DNA from: Alistipes sp.
GTDB lineage: Bacteria > Bacteroidota > Bacteroidia > Bacteroidales > Rikenellaceae
Reading direction: 5' to 3'
Assembly (NCBI GenBank): GCA_017391665.1
Contig: JAFOXS010000019.1
Span: forward strand, 1-16,311
DNA length: 16,311 bases
Made by a program: the position numbers and the translations under genes. Positions 7,683-15,401 of the stretch are shown piece after piece. The notes below the pieces were generated by a model, which was not told where the DNA came from, did no database searches, and was given only the letters and a program-made list of their open reading frames with translations. Numbering within the stretch: position 1 is the stretch's first letter; each line of letters opens with the position of its first letter.

Positions 7683-9437
7683 ATGTACAGAAGTCATACA
7701 TGTGGTGAGCTCAGAATCGACCATGTAGGTCAGAGCGTAACACTGGCCGGATGGGTACAGAAGGTTCGTAACCTTGGTGCAATGACCTTTATCGATCTGC
7801 GCGATCGTTACGGCCTGACACAGATCGTTGTGGAGGAGAATTCTCCCGCAGCAACACGCGAGGCGGCAGCTGAACTCGGTCGTGAGTTCGTATTGCAGGT
7901 TACCGGCACGGTAATTGAGCGTTCATCGAAGAACCCCAAAATGCCCACGGGCGAGATTGAAGTGGCAGCCACCGAGATCAAGATCCTGAACAAGGCACAG
8001 ACACCTCCCTTTACCATTGAGGAGAACTCGGACGGTGGCGATGACCTTCGCATGAAGTATCGTTATCTGGATCTTCGCCGTCCCCCCTTGCAGCGCAACA
8101 TGGAGTTGCGTCACCGCATGGCACACGCTATCCGCACATTCCTCGACGGAGAGGGATTCCTTGAGATTGAGACTCCTTATCTGGTTGGTTCTACACCCGA
8201 GGGAGCACGCGATTTCGTTGTGCCCAGCCGCATGAACCCCAATCAGTTCTATGCTCTGCCCCAGTCCCCCCAGACGCTAAAGCAGCTGCTGATGGTAGCT
8301 GGTTACGATCGCTACTTCCAGATCGTACGTTGCTTCCGCGACGAGGACCTGCGTGCCGATCGTCAGCCTGAGTTTACACAGATCGACTGCGAGATGTCAT
8401 TCGTTGAGCAGGAGGATGTACTGGAGATCTTCGAGCGTTGGGCAAAGTATATGTTCAAGGATGTGATGAACGTAGAGTTCTCGGAGCCCTTCCAGCGTAT
8501 GCCCTGGATTGAGGCCATGGAGAAGTATGGTTCTGACAAGCCCGATTTGCGCTTTGGTATGGAGTTCCACGATATCACCGACCTGGCTCACGGCCACTCA
8601 TTCCCCGTATTTGACGATGCGGAGTATGTTGTAGGTTTCGCTGCTACGGGTTGCGCAGGCTATACACGTAAGCAGATTGACGCCCTGACCGAGTACGTTA
8701 AGCGTCCGCAGGTTGGTGCCAAGGGTCTGGTATGGATCCGCAAGGATGAGCAGGGCAACCTCAAGTCTTCTGTCGATAAATTCTACTCGCAGGAGGATCT
8801 GCAGGCTATGGCCGAGCGTATGGGTGCACAGAATGGCGATTTGATGCTCGTACTCTGCGGCAAGAAGTTCAAGGCCCTCACACAGCTCTGCGCACTGCGT
8901 CTGCATGTTGCCGAGTTGTTGGGCTTGCGTGATCCCAAGAAGTTCGCTCCGCTGTGGGTTGTTGACTTCCCCATGTTCGAGTGGGATGACGAAACCGAGC
9001 GCTACTACGCTATGCACCACCCCTTCACCTCTCCCAAGCCCGAGGATGTACCCTACCTTGAGAGCGATCCGGGTCGTGTGCGTGCCAACGCCTATGACTT
9101 CGTATGTAACGGCACAGAGATCGGTGGTGGTTCAATCCGTATCCACGACGCTCAGTTGCAGGCTCTTATCTTCAAGATCCTGGGCTTTACGCCCGAGAAG
9201 GCACAGGAGCAGTTTGGCTTCCTGATGAACGCCTTTAAGTTCGGTGCACCTCCTCACGGTGGCTTGGCATTCGGTTTCGACCGTTTGTGCTCATTGTTCG
9301 GTGGCTCGGAGTCTATCCGCGACTTTATTGCATTCCCCAAGAACAACGCTGGCCGCGATGTGATGCTGGATGCTCCCTCGACTATCGATCAGGCACAGCT
9401 CGATGAGTTGTACATCTCGCTCGTTAAGCCCGAATAA
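7683..9437 (+). CDS. aspS: Aspartyl-tRNA synthetase (bacterial type)
   Basis: Charges tRNA-Asp with aspartate, using ATP, in the cytosol; 584 residues, the usual bacterial length. The N-terminal OB-fold anticodon-binding domain (about 1-105) begins [11 protein letters not shown]. Class II motif 1 lies around [20 protein letters not shown] (split over two helices and a strand). Motif 2 is [18 protein letters not shown] from residue 218, and motif 3 is GLAFGFDR at 527-534, with Arg534 as the ATP-binding arginine. The insertion between motifs 2 and 3 (about 285-420) corresponds to the GAD domain typical of bacterial AspRS. The frame is open upstream to a TTG at 7641, but that codon lies inside the -7 promoter box. 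The ATG at 7683 matches the family N-terminus. I cannot tell from sequence alone whether the enzyme also charges tRNA-Asn. Confidence 0.97.
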   Translation: MYRSHTCGELRIDHVGQSVTLAGWVQKVRNLGAMTFIDLRDRYGLTQIVVEENSPAATREAAAELGREFVLQVTGTVIERSSKNPKMPTGEIEVAATEIKILNKAQTPPFTIEENSDGGDDLRMKYRYLDLRRPPLQRNMELRHRMAHAIRTFLDGEGFLEIETPYLVGSTPEGARDFVVPSRMNPNQFYALPQSPQTLKQLLMVAGYDRYFQIVRCFRDEDLRADRQPEFTQIDCEMSFVEQEDVLEIFERWAKYMFKDVMNVEFSEPFQRMPWIEAMEKYGSDKPDLRFGMEFHDITDLAHGHSFPVFDDAEYVVGFAATGCAGYTRKQIDALTEYVKRPQVGAKGLVWIRKDEQGNLKSSVDKFYSQEDLQAMAERMGAQNGDLMLVLCGKKFKALTQLCALRLHVAELLGLRDPKKFAPLWVVDFPMFEWDDETERYYAMHHPFTSPKPEDVPYLESDPGRVRANAYDFVCNGTEIGGGSIRIHDAQLQALIFKILGFTPEKAQEQFGFLMNAFKFGAPPHGGLAFGFDRLCSLFGGSESIRDFIAFPKNNAGRDVMLDAPSTIDQAQLDELYISLVKPE

Positions 9438-9457
9438 CGAGATATAATTATAGATGC

Positions 9458-9486
9458 GAAAAGGCGACCCCAAAGGTCGCCTTTTC
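9458..9486. terminator. Strong intrinsic terminator after aspS, possibly bidirectional
   Basis: A perfect 12-bp stem (GAAAAGGCGACC at 9458-9469 with GGTCGCCTTTTC at 9475-9486) closes the loop CCAAA, 20 bases after the aspS stop. The U-tract is built into the stem on both sides, so it may also end the minus-strand rubredoxin transcript coming from the right. Confidence 0.88.
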
Positions 9487-9551
9487 TATTAAACTCAATT
9501 TCACATTAATTCAAAAAATCCCTAATCCTAAAATCTATTCGGCTATAAAGT

Positions 9552-9710
9552 CTATATCTTGTCGAAAGCATCCTTGCCTGCGCCACACAACGGGCACGCC
9601 CAATCCTCGGGCAGAGACTCAAAAGCTGTTCCGGGCTCAATACCATTCTCGGGATCTCCAATTGCGGGATCATATACCCATCCGCAGGGGTTGCATACAT
9701 ACTTATCCAT
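9552..9710 (-). CDS. Rubredoxin
   Basis: Small one-iron electron carrier of the cytosol; 52 residues, the standard rubredoxin length. Translation of the minus strand gives [15 protein letters not shown] at the start and [13 protein letters not shown] near the end. The two iron-binding pairs are thus Cys6-x2-Cys9 and Cys39-x2-Cys42, with the family's aromatic core residues Tyr4, Trp11, Tyr13 and Trp37 in place. The start ATG is 9708-9710 and the stop is TAG. In anaerobes rubredoxin usually passes electrons to rubrerythrin or superoxide reductase for oxygen and peroxide defence; no such partner is in the window. It follows the rnf cluster on the same strand but is separated by that cluster's terminator and has its own promoter. 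A longer overlapping frame on the same strand (9506-9700) is a shadow. Confidence 0.95.
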   Translation of the reverse strand: MDKYVCNPCGWVYDPAIGDPENGIEPGTAFESLPEDWACPLCGAGKDAFDKI

Positions 9711-9752
9711 AATCGTTATTATTTTGTTTGTTTATAAATATTTCCTTTTTCC

Positions 9753-9768
9753 TATTACAAAAGTAATA
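9753..9768. promoter_or_regulatory. Palindrome overlapping the rubredoxin -7 box (candidate operator)
   Basis: TATTAC-AAAA-GTAATA is a perfect 6-bp inverted repeat with a 4-base spacer. On the minus strand it contains TACTTTTG (9758-9765), an exact TAnnTTTG -7 match placed about 48 bases before the rubredoxin ATG. Promoter function is well supported by the consensus; operator function is inferred from the symmetry and position only. The regulator is unknown. Confidence 0.5.
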
Positions 9769-9835
9769 CAGATTTGCAGGAAAAAACTTAAAAAACAATC
9801 AAAAGAATTTACTGTTATATAAGTATAAGTTATAC

Positions 9836-9872
9836 AAAAAAGACTGCCCAACCTTTTGCGGTTAAGCAGTCC
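9836..9872 (-). terminator. Intrinsic terminator of the rnf operon
   Basis: Read on the minus strand, GACTGCTTAACC pairs with GGTTGGGCAGTC (10 Watson-Crick and 2 G-U pairs) around a 6-base loop. Six T residues follow. It starts about 28 bases after the rnfA stop codon. Confidence 0.85.
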
Positions 9873-9898
9873 TTATATAGGATGTGCGACCTGTGCTC

Positions 9899-10477
9899 TT
9901 AAACCAGGCCTGAGAAGCCCATAAACGCCATTGCAAGGATTGCAGCAGTGATGAGCGCAATAGGGTTACCCTTCAATGCTGCGGGGACACCATCCAGCTC
10001 CAGACGCTCGCGGATACCGGCAAAGAGCACCAGCGCCATAGCAAAACCTACGGCCGTAGCCACCGAGAAGGTGAAGCTCTGCAAGAGGTTATACTCCTTC
10101 TGAATCATCAGAATAGCCACACCCAACACAGCGCAGTTAGTGGTAATCAGAGGAAGGAAGATACCCAGTGCCTGATAAAGCGAGGGAGAGACCTTCTTCA
10201 GGATAATCTCCACCATCTGCACCAGAGCGGCAATTACGAGGATAAATACGATGGTCTGCATATACTCGATCTGGAAAGGCACAAGGATAAACTCCTGGAT
10301 AGACCAAGCCACAATCGATGACAACGCCATTACGAATGTTACGGCAGCACCCATACCAATCGATGTATCAACTTTTGACGATACGCCCAGGAAGGGGCAG
10401 ATACCGAGGAACTGTGCGAATACTACGTTGTTTACGAAAATCGCACCGATGATAATTGCAAAATATGAGATTTCCAT
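9899..10477 (-). CDS. rnfA: Rnf complex subunit A (RnfA/NqrE family)
   Basis: Integral membrane subunit of the ferredoxin:NAD+ oxidoreductase (ion-translocating Rnf complex); 192 residues with six predicted membrane helices. The two inverted half-repeats that hold the intramembrane iron-sulfur centre are visible: [15 protein letters not shown] with Cys27, and [10 protein letters not shown] with Cys115. The paired cysteines come from this subunit and RnfE. The ATG lies 2 bases after the rnfE stop, so the two are probably translated together, although no Shine-Dalgarno sequence is visible here. It is the last gene of the operon and is followed by a terminator. The NqrE homologue of Na+-NQR is the only close alternative, and the neighbouring rnfB and rnfC rule that out. 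Confidence 0.95.
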   Translation of the reverse strand: MEISYFAIIIGAIFVNNVVFAQFLGICPFLGVSSKVDTSIGMGAAVTFVMALSSIVAWSIQEFILVPFQIEYMQTIVFILVIAALVQMVEIILKKVSPSLYQALGIFLPLITTNCAVLGVAILMIQKEYNLLQSFTFSVATAVGFAMALVLFAGIRERLELDGVPAALKGNPIALITAAILAMAFMGFSGLV

Positions 10478-10479
10478 AA

Positions 10480-11064
10480 CTATTTCTTAGCAAATTTGTT
10501 AAACAAAACCATCATGTAGCCAAGCACAAAGAATGCACCCGGAGCCAGGACGAATACCAAAGGCATATAGTCGGCAATACCCAACGAGAGGCCAAAGATT
10601 GCACCGCTACCCAGAATCTCGCGCACAGCACCGATCAGAGTCAGGGCGATAGTAAAGCCCAAACCGATACCTACACCATCCAGGATAGAGTCCAGCGCAC
10701 CATTCTTCGATGCGAATGCCTCAGCACGACCCAGAATGATACAGTTCACCACGATCAAGGGGATGAACACACCAAGGCTTGCATAGAGCGAGGGAACATA
10801 TGCCTGCATAAGCATCTGGATGATGGTCACGAACGATGCGATAACCACAATGAATGCGGGAATACGCACCTTATCGGGAATGAAGTTCTTAATGAGCGAG
10901 ATAACAAAGTTTGACATAATAAGCACGGCCATAGTAGCCACACCCATACCCAGACCGTTGATAGCCGAGGTTGTTGTTCCCAGCGTGGGACACATACCCA
11001 GAACCAACACAAATGTGGGGTTATTCTTCAATATACCGTTAAGTACGATCTGCATCTTATTCAT
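10480..11064 (-). CDS. rnfE: Rnf complex subunit E (RnfE/NqrD family)
   Basis: Integral membrane partner of RnfA; 194 residues from the chosen start, with six predicted helices. The conserved half-motifs are [20 protein letters not shown] with Cys25, and [15 protein letters not shown] with Cys108, matching the iron-sulfur ligands of the RnfA/E pair. The frame is open to 11124, but the ATG at 11064 gives the usual N-terminus ([16 protein letters not shown]). It sits 4 bases after a strong AAAGGAGGT at 11069-11077 and overlaps the end of rnfG by 8 bases. It ends with TAG and is separated from rnfA by 2 bases. Confidence 0.94.
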   Translation of the reverse strand: MNKMQIVLNGILKNNPTFVLVLGMCPTLGTTTSAINGLGMGVATMAVLIMSNFVISLIKNFIPDKVRIPAFIVVIASFVTIIQMLMQAYVPSLYASLGVFIPLIVVNCIILGRAEAFASKNGALDSILDGVGIGLGFTIALTLIGAVREILGSGAIFGLSLGIADYMPLVFVLAPGAFFVLGYMMVLFNKFAKK

Positions 11065-11674
11065 TCTGACCTCCTTTCTGAGCTGTTGCGCCCGATACGC
11101 CATCGGCTGACTCCTGATAGCCACAAGCTACCTTATATGCCTCGTAAGCACGAGCCACAGCCTCATAGTATGCACGTGATGAGATGGTGGCTGCAGTCAA
11201 TGCATCCAACTCACCGCCATCCTTCTTTACCTTAAAATCTACCTCCCATGAGTTCTTGTTCTGGATGCTGCCAAGCAACACGTTGCCCTCCTCGGTCATC
11301 TTCGTTCCCAGACCGGGAGTCTCAGCCTGCTGCAGAACATTCACGTTGAGAATCTTGCCATCAGCACCAAAACCTACCATAAGACGAATAGCACCGCCAA
11401 AACCGTTCTTGGTCATAGACTCAACGGCGTAACCGACAGTCTCCGAGCCCTTGGTTGCGGTGTAGACTACGATTGTCATGTCGTCGATAGTCTGCTCGCT
11501 AATATCGGTCTTATCAAACTCGGGCAATACATTTGCCACAGCAGCAGTCGTTGCAGCAGCATTTGCCTCGGCGATTGCATCAGCCGTAATCATATTCACT
11601 GCACCCACACCAGCCGAAGCGATAAGGGTAACGGTGAACAGGACGGCAACCATATTAAAAAGTGTACTCTTCAT
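11057..11674 (-). CDS. rnfG: Rnf complex subunit G (covalent FMN-binding)
   Basis: Membrane-anchored flavoprotein of the Rnf complex; 205 residues. One N-terminal membrane helix (about 5-30, VAVLFTVTLIASAGVGAV) precedes a periplasmic FMN-binding domain with GFGGAIRLMVGF and ETPGLGTKM, both typical of the RnfG/NqrC fold. The flavin attachment site expected as [S/T]GAT reads LDALTAATISSRAY here, so the acceptor would be Thr163 in TAAT, with alanine in place of the usual glycine. The ATG follows AGGAGGG by 7 bases and lies 12 bases after the rnfD stop. The 3' end overlaps rnfE by 8 bases. FMN would be attached by an ApbE-type flavin transferase, which is not encoded in this window. Confidence 0.93.
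   Translation of the reverse strand: MKSTLFNMVAVLFTVTLIASAGVGAVNMITADAIAEANAAATTAAVANVLPEFDKTDISEQTIDDMTIVVYTATKGSETVGYAVESMTKNGFGGAIRLMVGFGADGKILNVNVLQQAETPGLGTKMTEEGNVLLGSIQNKNSWEVDFKVKKDGGELDALTAATISSRAYYEAVARAYEAYKVACGYQESADGVSGATAQKGGQNE
11069..11077 (-). promoter_or_regulatory. Strong Shine-Dalgarno sequence of rnfE, inside the rnfG coding end
   Basis: The minus strand reads AAAGGAGGT, 4 bases before the rnfE ATG, and encodes the K-G-G of the RnfG tail. It decides the rnfE start against the upstream in-frame codons. Such a complete anti-SD complement is unusual in Bacteroidales. Confidence 0.75.
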
Positions 11675-11681
11675 ATCTCTG

Positions 11682-11688
11682 CCCTCCT
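11682..11688 (-). promoter_or_regulatory. Strong Shine-Dalgarno sequence of rnfG, overlapping the rnfD stop
   Basis: AGGAGGG on the minus strand lies 7 bases before the rnfG ATG and begins within the TAG stop codon of rnfD. It suggests coupled termination and initiation between the two genes. Confidence 0.7.
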
Positions 11689-12673
11689 ATTTTTTAGCTG
11701 TTATCACACCGAAGCGACGAGGCTTCACATATTTATTAATAAGCGGCGTAACGGCATTCATCAGCAGGATTGCGAACGACATACCCTCGGGGTAAGCACC
11801 CCACAGACGGATAATCATCGTAATCACACCGATGCCGACACCATAGATCAACATACCCTTCGGAGTCATGGGCGAAGTGACATAATCCGTAGCCATGAAG
11901 ATAGCACCCAGCATAGCACCACCAGCCATGAGGTGGAACGCGGGCAGAGCATAGAGCTCAGCACCACCACCCTGCATCAGAGCAACGATGAAGGCGAAGG
12001 CCGCCATTGAGCCCAGCACAGCAACGGGGATGTGCCATGTGATAACACGACGCCACAACATATAAAGACCACCGGCAAGAAGTGCCGCAGCCGAGAGCTC
12101 ACCCATAGAACCTCCGGTGAAGCCACCGAACATAGAACCGAGGTTGGCATCAACAACCGACAAGGCGCCAGACTTAACGGCAGCCAGGGGAGTTGCACCA
12201 GAGAATGTATCGACGATACCGCCTACAACGGGCTCAATCTCGGGGAATGAGGTCATCTGCACGGGATAAGCAATCAGAAGGAACACACGACCCACGAGAG
12301 CGGGATTAAAGGGGTTGTGACCCAAACCGCCGAAGGTCATCTTCGCAACACCGATAGCTACAACGGCACCAATGACGATAATCCACCAGGGAATATTAGC
12401 AGGCAGGTTAAATGCGAGCAAGAGACCCGTAACCACTGCCGAGAGATTTCCAAGAGTCGAAGCACCTTTGATAAGGTATTTCTGAATCAGGAACTCTACC
12501 AAAACGCAACTTACTACGGCAATAGCCGTAACGTAGAGCACACTCAAACCATACACCAGAGCCGATACCACCAAAGCAGGCATCAGAGCCACGATCACAT
12601 CGCGCATCAACGACTGCGTTGAGAGCGGGCTGTGCATGTGAGGCGCAGTTGCAATAATAAATTTATTTGCCAT
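11687..12673 (-). CDS. rnfD: Rnf complex subunit D (RnfD/NqrB family)
   Basis: Large membrane subunit that binds FMN covalently and forms part of the ion path; 328 residues with many predicted helices (about nine to ten). The family start SPHxHSxxS type is seen as APHMHSPLSTQSLMRDV. GHNPFNPALVGRVFLL (about residues 118-134) is the conserved RnfD/NqrB loop. The FMN site is intact as VDTFSGATPLA, giving Thr161 as acceptor. FMATDYVTSPMTPKG and a C-terminal LLMNAVTPLINKY complete the family pattern. It starts 21 bases after the rnfC stop with only a weak purine-rich leader (AAGAAGAGAG), and ends with TAG. Confidence 0.95.
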   Translation of the reverse strand: MANKFIIATAPHMHSPLSTQSLMRDVIVALMPALVVSALVYGLSVLYVTAIAVVSCVLVEFLIQKYLIKGASTLGNLSAVVTGLLLAFNLPANIPWWIIVIGAVVAIGVAKMTFGGLGHNPFNPALVGRVFLLIAYPVQMTSFPEIEPVVGGIVDTFSGATPLAAVKSGALSVVDANLGSMFGGFTGGSMGELSAAALLAGGLYMLWRRVITWHIPVAVLGSMAAFAFIVALMQGGGAELYALPAFHLMAGGAMLGAIFMATDYVTSPMTPKGMLIYGVGIGVITMIIRLWGAYPEGMSFAILLMNAVTPLINKYVKPRRFGVITAKK

Positions 12674-12694
12674 ATCTCTCTTCTTTTATTTTCG

Positions 12695-14050
12695 TTACTT
12701 TTTAGCGGCAGCCGCAGCAGCACGCGCACGGATAATACCCATCACAGTCTGCTTACCCAGACGAACATAATCCAGGAGGGCAATACCTGCGGGGCAAGTG
12801 TACTGGCAGCAACCACACTCGATACAATCGGGTATGCGCTCCGTCTCCATCTCATCCCACATCTGCTTTGCCGCCAGACGCTGCAGCAGATAGGGCTCAA
12901 GACCCATAGGACAAGCGGCTACACACTTGGCACACTTGATACACTCGCTCGTGGGAACACGACGAACCTCCTCGCCACTGAATACCGTAATACCCGAGCA
13001 ACCCTTCGTAACGGGCGAGTCAACGTTAACCATGGCGCGACCCATCATAGGGCCACCATTTACAACCTTCACATCACCCTCAGGAAGACCTCCGGCCATC
13101 TCCAACAACTGCGAGATGGGAGTACCCATACGAGTGAGCAGGTTGCAAGGATTCTTTACATCCTTACCCGTAACTGTTACCACACGCTCAATCAGGGGCT
13201 TGTTCTTCTGCACAGCCTCATACACCGCAAGTGCCGTCGAAGCGTTGCATACCACAGCACCTACGTGGATAGGAAGAGCAGGAGGAGGTGGCACCTCGCG
13301 GCCTGTTACGGCAGCGATGAGTTGCTTCTCACCACCCTGGGGATACTGAACCTTCAGGGGCTCAACCTCGATGGCAAACTTTTTCTCCTTGATTATACCA
13401 GTCAAAGATGCGATAGCATCGGGCTTATTATTCTCAACACCGATAATAGCCTTCTCCACGCCCAGAGCCTTATTCAGTATCTCAACACCTACCAGCAACT
13501 CCTCGCCACGCTCGAGCATGGTGCGGTGGTCAGATGTAAGATAAGGCTCACACTCAACGCCGTTGATAATCAAGAACTCAGCCTTGCAACCATTGGGAAT
13601 TGAGAGCTTTACATGAGTGGGGAACGTTGCACCACCCATACCTACGATACCTGCATCCTTGATCTTTGCGATGATGGCTGCTGAATCCAGCTCGCACTCG
13701 CGCTTTACCTCCGCCGTGCGGTCAATCTCAGGTATCCACTCATCACCCTCGCGCTTGATGGTGATCATCATCTGACGCAGACCCTGTGCATTGGGCTGAA
13801 GATCTACGGCAGTAACCGTACCCGAGATGGGTGAGTGGATATTTGCCGACATGAAACCCGTAGCCTCTGCGATGAGCTGACCGGTAAGAACCTTATCACC
13901 CTTGGCAACCTTTGCAGTTGCAGGGGCACCGATGTGCTGTCCGAGCGGAATATTTACGACATCGGGGAGTGCCAAAGTCTCAATGGCCTTATTGCAGCTC
14001 CATTTTTTATTATCCGACGGATGAACTCCGCCTATAGGAAATGTCTTCAT
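12695..14050 (-). CDS. rnfC: Rnf complex subunit C (NADH/FMN and 4Fe-4S subunit)
   Basis: Peripheral cytoplasmic subunit that reduces NAD+ (or oxidises NADH); 451 residues. In order: the RnfC N-terminal barrel with FPIGGVHPSDNK at 4-15, the flavin/nucleotide-binding region with GMGGATFPTHVK at 137-148, the SLBB region around 260-320, and two 4Fe-4S sites. Site one is Cys370, 373, 376, 380 in CIKCAKCVAACP; site two is Cys409, 412, 415, 419 in CIECGCCQYTCP. The tail is a short alanine run and lysines; the long repeated alanine/lysine-rich extension of E. coli RsxC is absent. The gene starts 8 bases after the rnfB stop. A 323-codon open frame on the opposite strand is a shadow of this gene. Confidence 0.96.
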   Translation of the reverse strand: MKTFPIGGVHPSDNKKWSCNKAIETLALPDVVNIPLGQHIGAPATAKVAKGDKVLTGQLIAEATGFMSANIHSPISGTVTAVDLQPNAQGLRQMMITIKREGDEWIPEIDRTAEVKRECELDSAAIIAKIKDAGIVGMGGATFPTHVKLSIPNGCKAEFLIINGVECEPYLTSDHRTMLERGEELLVGVEILNKALGVEKAIIGVENNKPDAIASLTGIIKEKKFAIEVEPLKVQYPQGGEKQLIAAVTGREVPPPPALPIHVGAVVCNASTALAVYEAVQKNKPLIERVVTVTGKDVKNPCNLLTRMGTPISQLLEMAGGLPEGDVKVVNGGPMMGRAMVNVDSPVTKGCSGITVFSGEEVRRVPTSECIKCAKCVAACPMGLEPYLLQRLAAKQMWDEMETERIPDCIECGCCQYTCPAGIALLDYVRLGKQTVMGIIRARAAAAAAKK

Positions 14051-14058
14051 AGTATAAT

Positions 14059-14970
14059 TTATTTCTGCTCGTTTACACTCTCATTCTTCTCTGCGGGCTT
14101 TGCCTCGGTCGTTGCAGCGGGCTTGGCAGCGGGAGCCTTAGGCTCCTTGGGCAGGGGATCCATGCCCTTCAACACGATAGCACCCGTAGGACACTCGTTG
14201 ACACACTTGCGGCACAACTTACACTTCTGCGAATCGATATAAGCCACACCGTTCTCAACTGTAATGGCACCGAAAGCACAAACCTTGGCGCACTTGCCAC
14301 AACCGATACAGCCAGCCTTGCAGGCCTTCATCGTTACGGCACCCTTGTCCTTGGATACGCAACTTACATACACTGCGCGGTTCTTGGGCCACTTCTTGCG
14401 AAGCTCGATAATACCCTTGGGGCACGCCTTGACGCAAGCACCGCAGGCTGTACACTTATCTGCATCAACCTCGGCAATACCTGTCTCGGGGTTCACCTTG
14501 ATAGCATCGAACTGACACGCATCGACGCAGTCTCCATAACCCAGACAGCCATAGGCACAAGCCGTCTCACCAACATAGAATGCAGCGGCCATCGAGCACT
14601 TCTTCGTGCCGTTGTACTCGTTGGTACGAGGACGCTTGCTACATACGCCACCGCAACGCACTGTCGCTACGGTAGGTTCCTTCTCGGGCGCTACCTTACC
14701 CAGGTAAGTCGCCATCTTCTTCATGCACTCGGCTCCGCCGACGGGGCAGAAAAGTGCAGAGATGTCCTCACGTGTAACCATAGCCTCGGCCATAGCACGA
14801 CAACCGGCAAATCCGCAACCACCACAGTTGGCACCCGGGAGCATCTTCTCAACCTCATCGATACGGGGATCCTCCTCCACCTTGAACTTCTGTGCTACGA
14901 AGTAAAGGATAACGGCTGCAAGGATACCCAACACGCAGAGGGTCAGAATTGTTGAAAATAATACCGTCAT
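14059..14970 (-). CDS. rnfB: Rnf complex subunit B (polyferredoxin)
   Basis: Takes electrons from reduced ferredoxin into the Rnf complex; 303 residues. One N-terminal membrane helix (about 3-25) is followed by the RnfB/HCP-type 4Fe-4S domain with Cys49, 52, 57 and 75 (GANCGGCGFAGC). Further sites are Cys138, 142, 148, 152; Cys173, 176, 179, 183 (CTACGACVKACP); Cys221, 224, 227, 231 (CIGCGKCAKVC); and Cys250, 253, 256, 260 (CKLCRKCVNECP). The C-terminus is a flexible Ala/Pro/Lys/Glu tail of about 30 residues. This longer, multi-cluster form is the clostridial/Bacteroidetes type, not the short proteobacterial RsxB. The start codon overlaps the rseC stop in an ATGA (14967-14970), indicating translational coupling. 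Confidence 0.96.
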   Translation of the reverse strand: MTVLFSTILTLCVLGILAAVILYFVAQKFKVEEDPRIDEVEKMLPGANCGGCGFAGCRAMAEAMVTREDISALFCPVGGAECMKKMATYLGKVAPEKEPTVATVRCGGVCSKRPRTNEYNGTKKCSMAAAFYVGETACAYGCLGYGDCVDACQFDAIKVNPETGIAEVDADKCTACGACVKACPKGIIELRKKWPKNRAVYVSCVSKDKGAVTMKACKAGCIGCGKCAKVCAFGAITVENGVAYIDSQKCKLCRKCVNECPTGAIVLKGMDPLPKEPKAPAAKPAATTEAKPAEKNESVNEQK

Positions 14971-15389
14971 TTTGTTTGTTTAATTATTATGAATTTTATT
15001 TTGTTCTTAATCTTATCTCGCAACATATAGAGCACAACGTACCACAAGGCCACACCCACCAAGGCTGACAAAGCGGCCATGCCCTCACTTGCGCCCATAA
15101 GGATTGCTCCTACAAGCACTGCAGCTAAAACTAAAAAAGGCACCACATAGGCCAAAACGACCGACGTGGAACCCATATCTCTCTGCATTAGAGCCACCTC
15201 TACACTATCTCCCACCTGAAAGTCTGTTGCCGCAGCAGTCTCTACCTCAACGACTTTATCCGTCTTTTCTGATGCTCCGCACACTCCCTTGGCATGGCAG
15301 GCACTGCATGCGCTATTAACAGTCATTCGCACAAAGACACTATGACCATCAATACGCACAACTTCACCGCAATGCTTCACCGCTGCCAT
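14967..15389 (-). CDS. rseC: RseC-like protein (SoxR-reducing system protein RseC family)
   Basis: Small membrane protein of 140 residues. The N-terminal part carries the family cysteine cluster, Cys28, Cys31 and Cys37 in SACSACHAKGVCGAS, followed by a small barrel region (VGDSVEVAL). Two membrane helices are predicted, about 74-98 and 102-122, and the end is a positively charged tail (RDKIKNKIKF). In proteobacteria RseC (MucC) acts with the Rsx/Rnf complex in keeping SoxR reduced and also touches the sigma-E pathway. In Bacteroidales it is commonly found directly before rnfB, as here; its role there is not settled, and a part in assembly or redox tuning of Rnf is an inference. It begins 12 bases after nadE and overlaps rnfB by 4 bases. 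Confidence 0.88.
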   Translation of the reverse strand: MAAVKHCGEVVRIDGHSVFVRMTVNSACSACHAKGVCGASEKTDKVVEVETAAATDFQVGDSVEVALMQRDMGSTSVVLAYVVPFLVLAAVLVGAILMGASEGMAALSALVGVALWYVVLYMLRDKIKNKIKFIIIKQTK

Positions 15390-15401
15390 AACAGAATGAT
15401 T

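Noticed and set aside
7569..7724. N-terminal extension of tadA to 7724
   Set aside because: It would cross the aspS promoter and the aspS start codon, and it adds 52 residues unlike any TadA.
9506..9700. A 64-codon minus-strand frame over the rubredoxin gene
   Set aside because: It is a frame-shifted shadow of rubredoxin; the real frame has both CxxC pairs and a complete 52-residue family match.
12632..13603. A 323-codon open frame on the plus strand
   Set aside because: It lies antisense to rnfC and the start of rnfD, which carry conserved motifs throughout. Its translation is a biased Thr/Leu/His-rich sequence with no domain, as expected from the complement of a coding strand.
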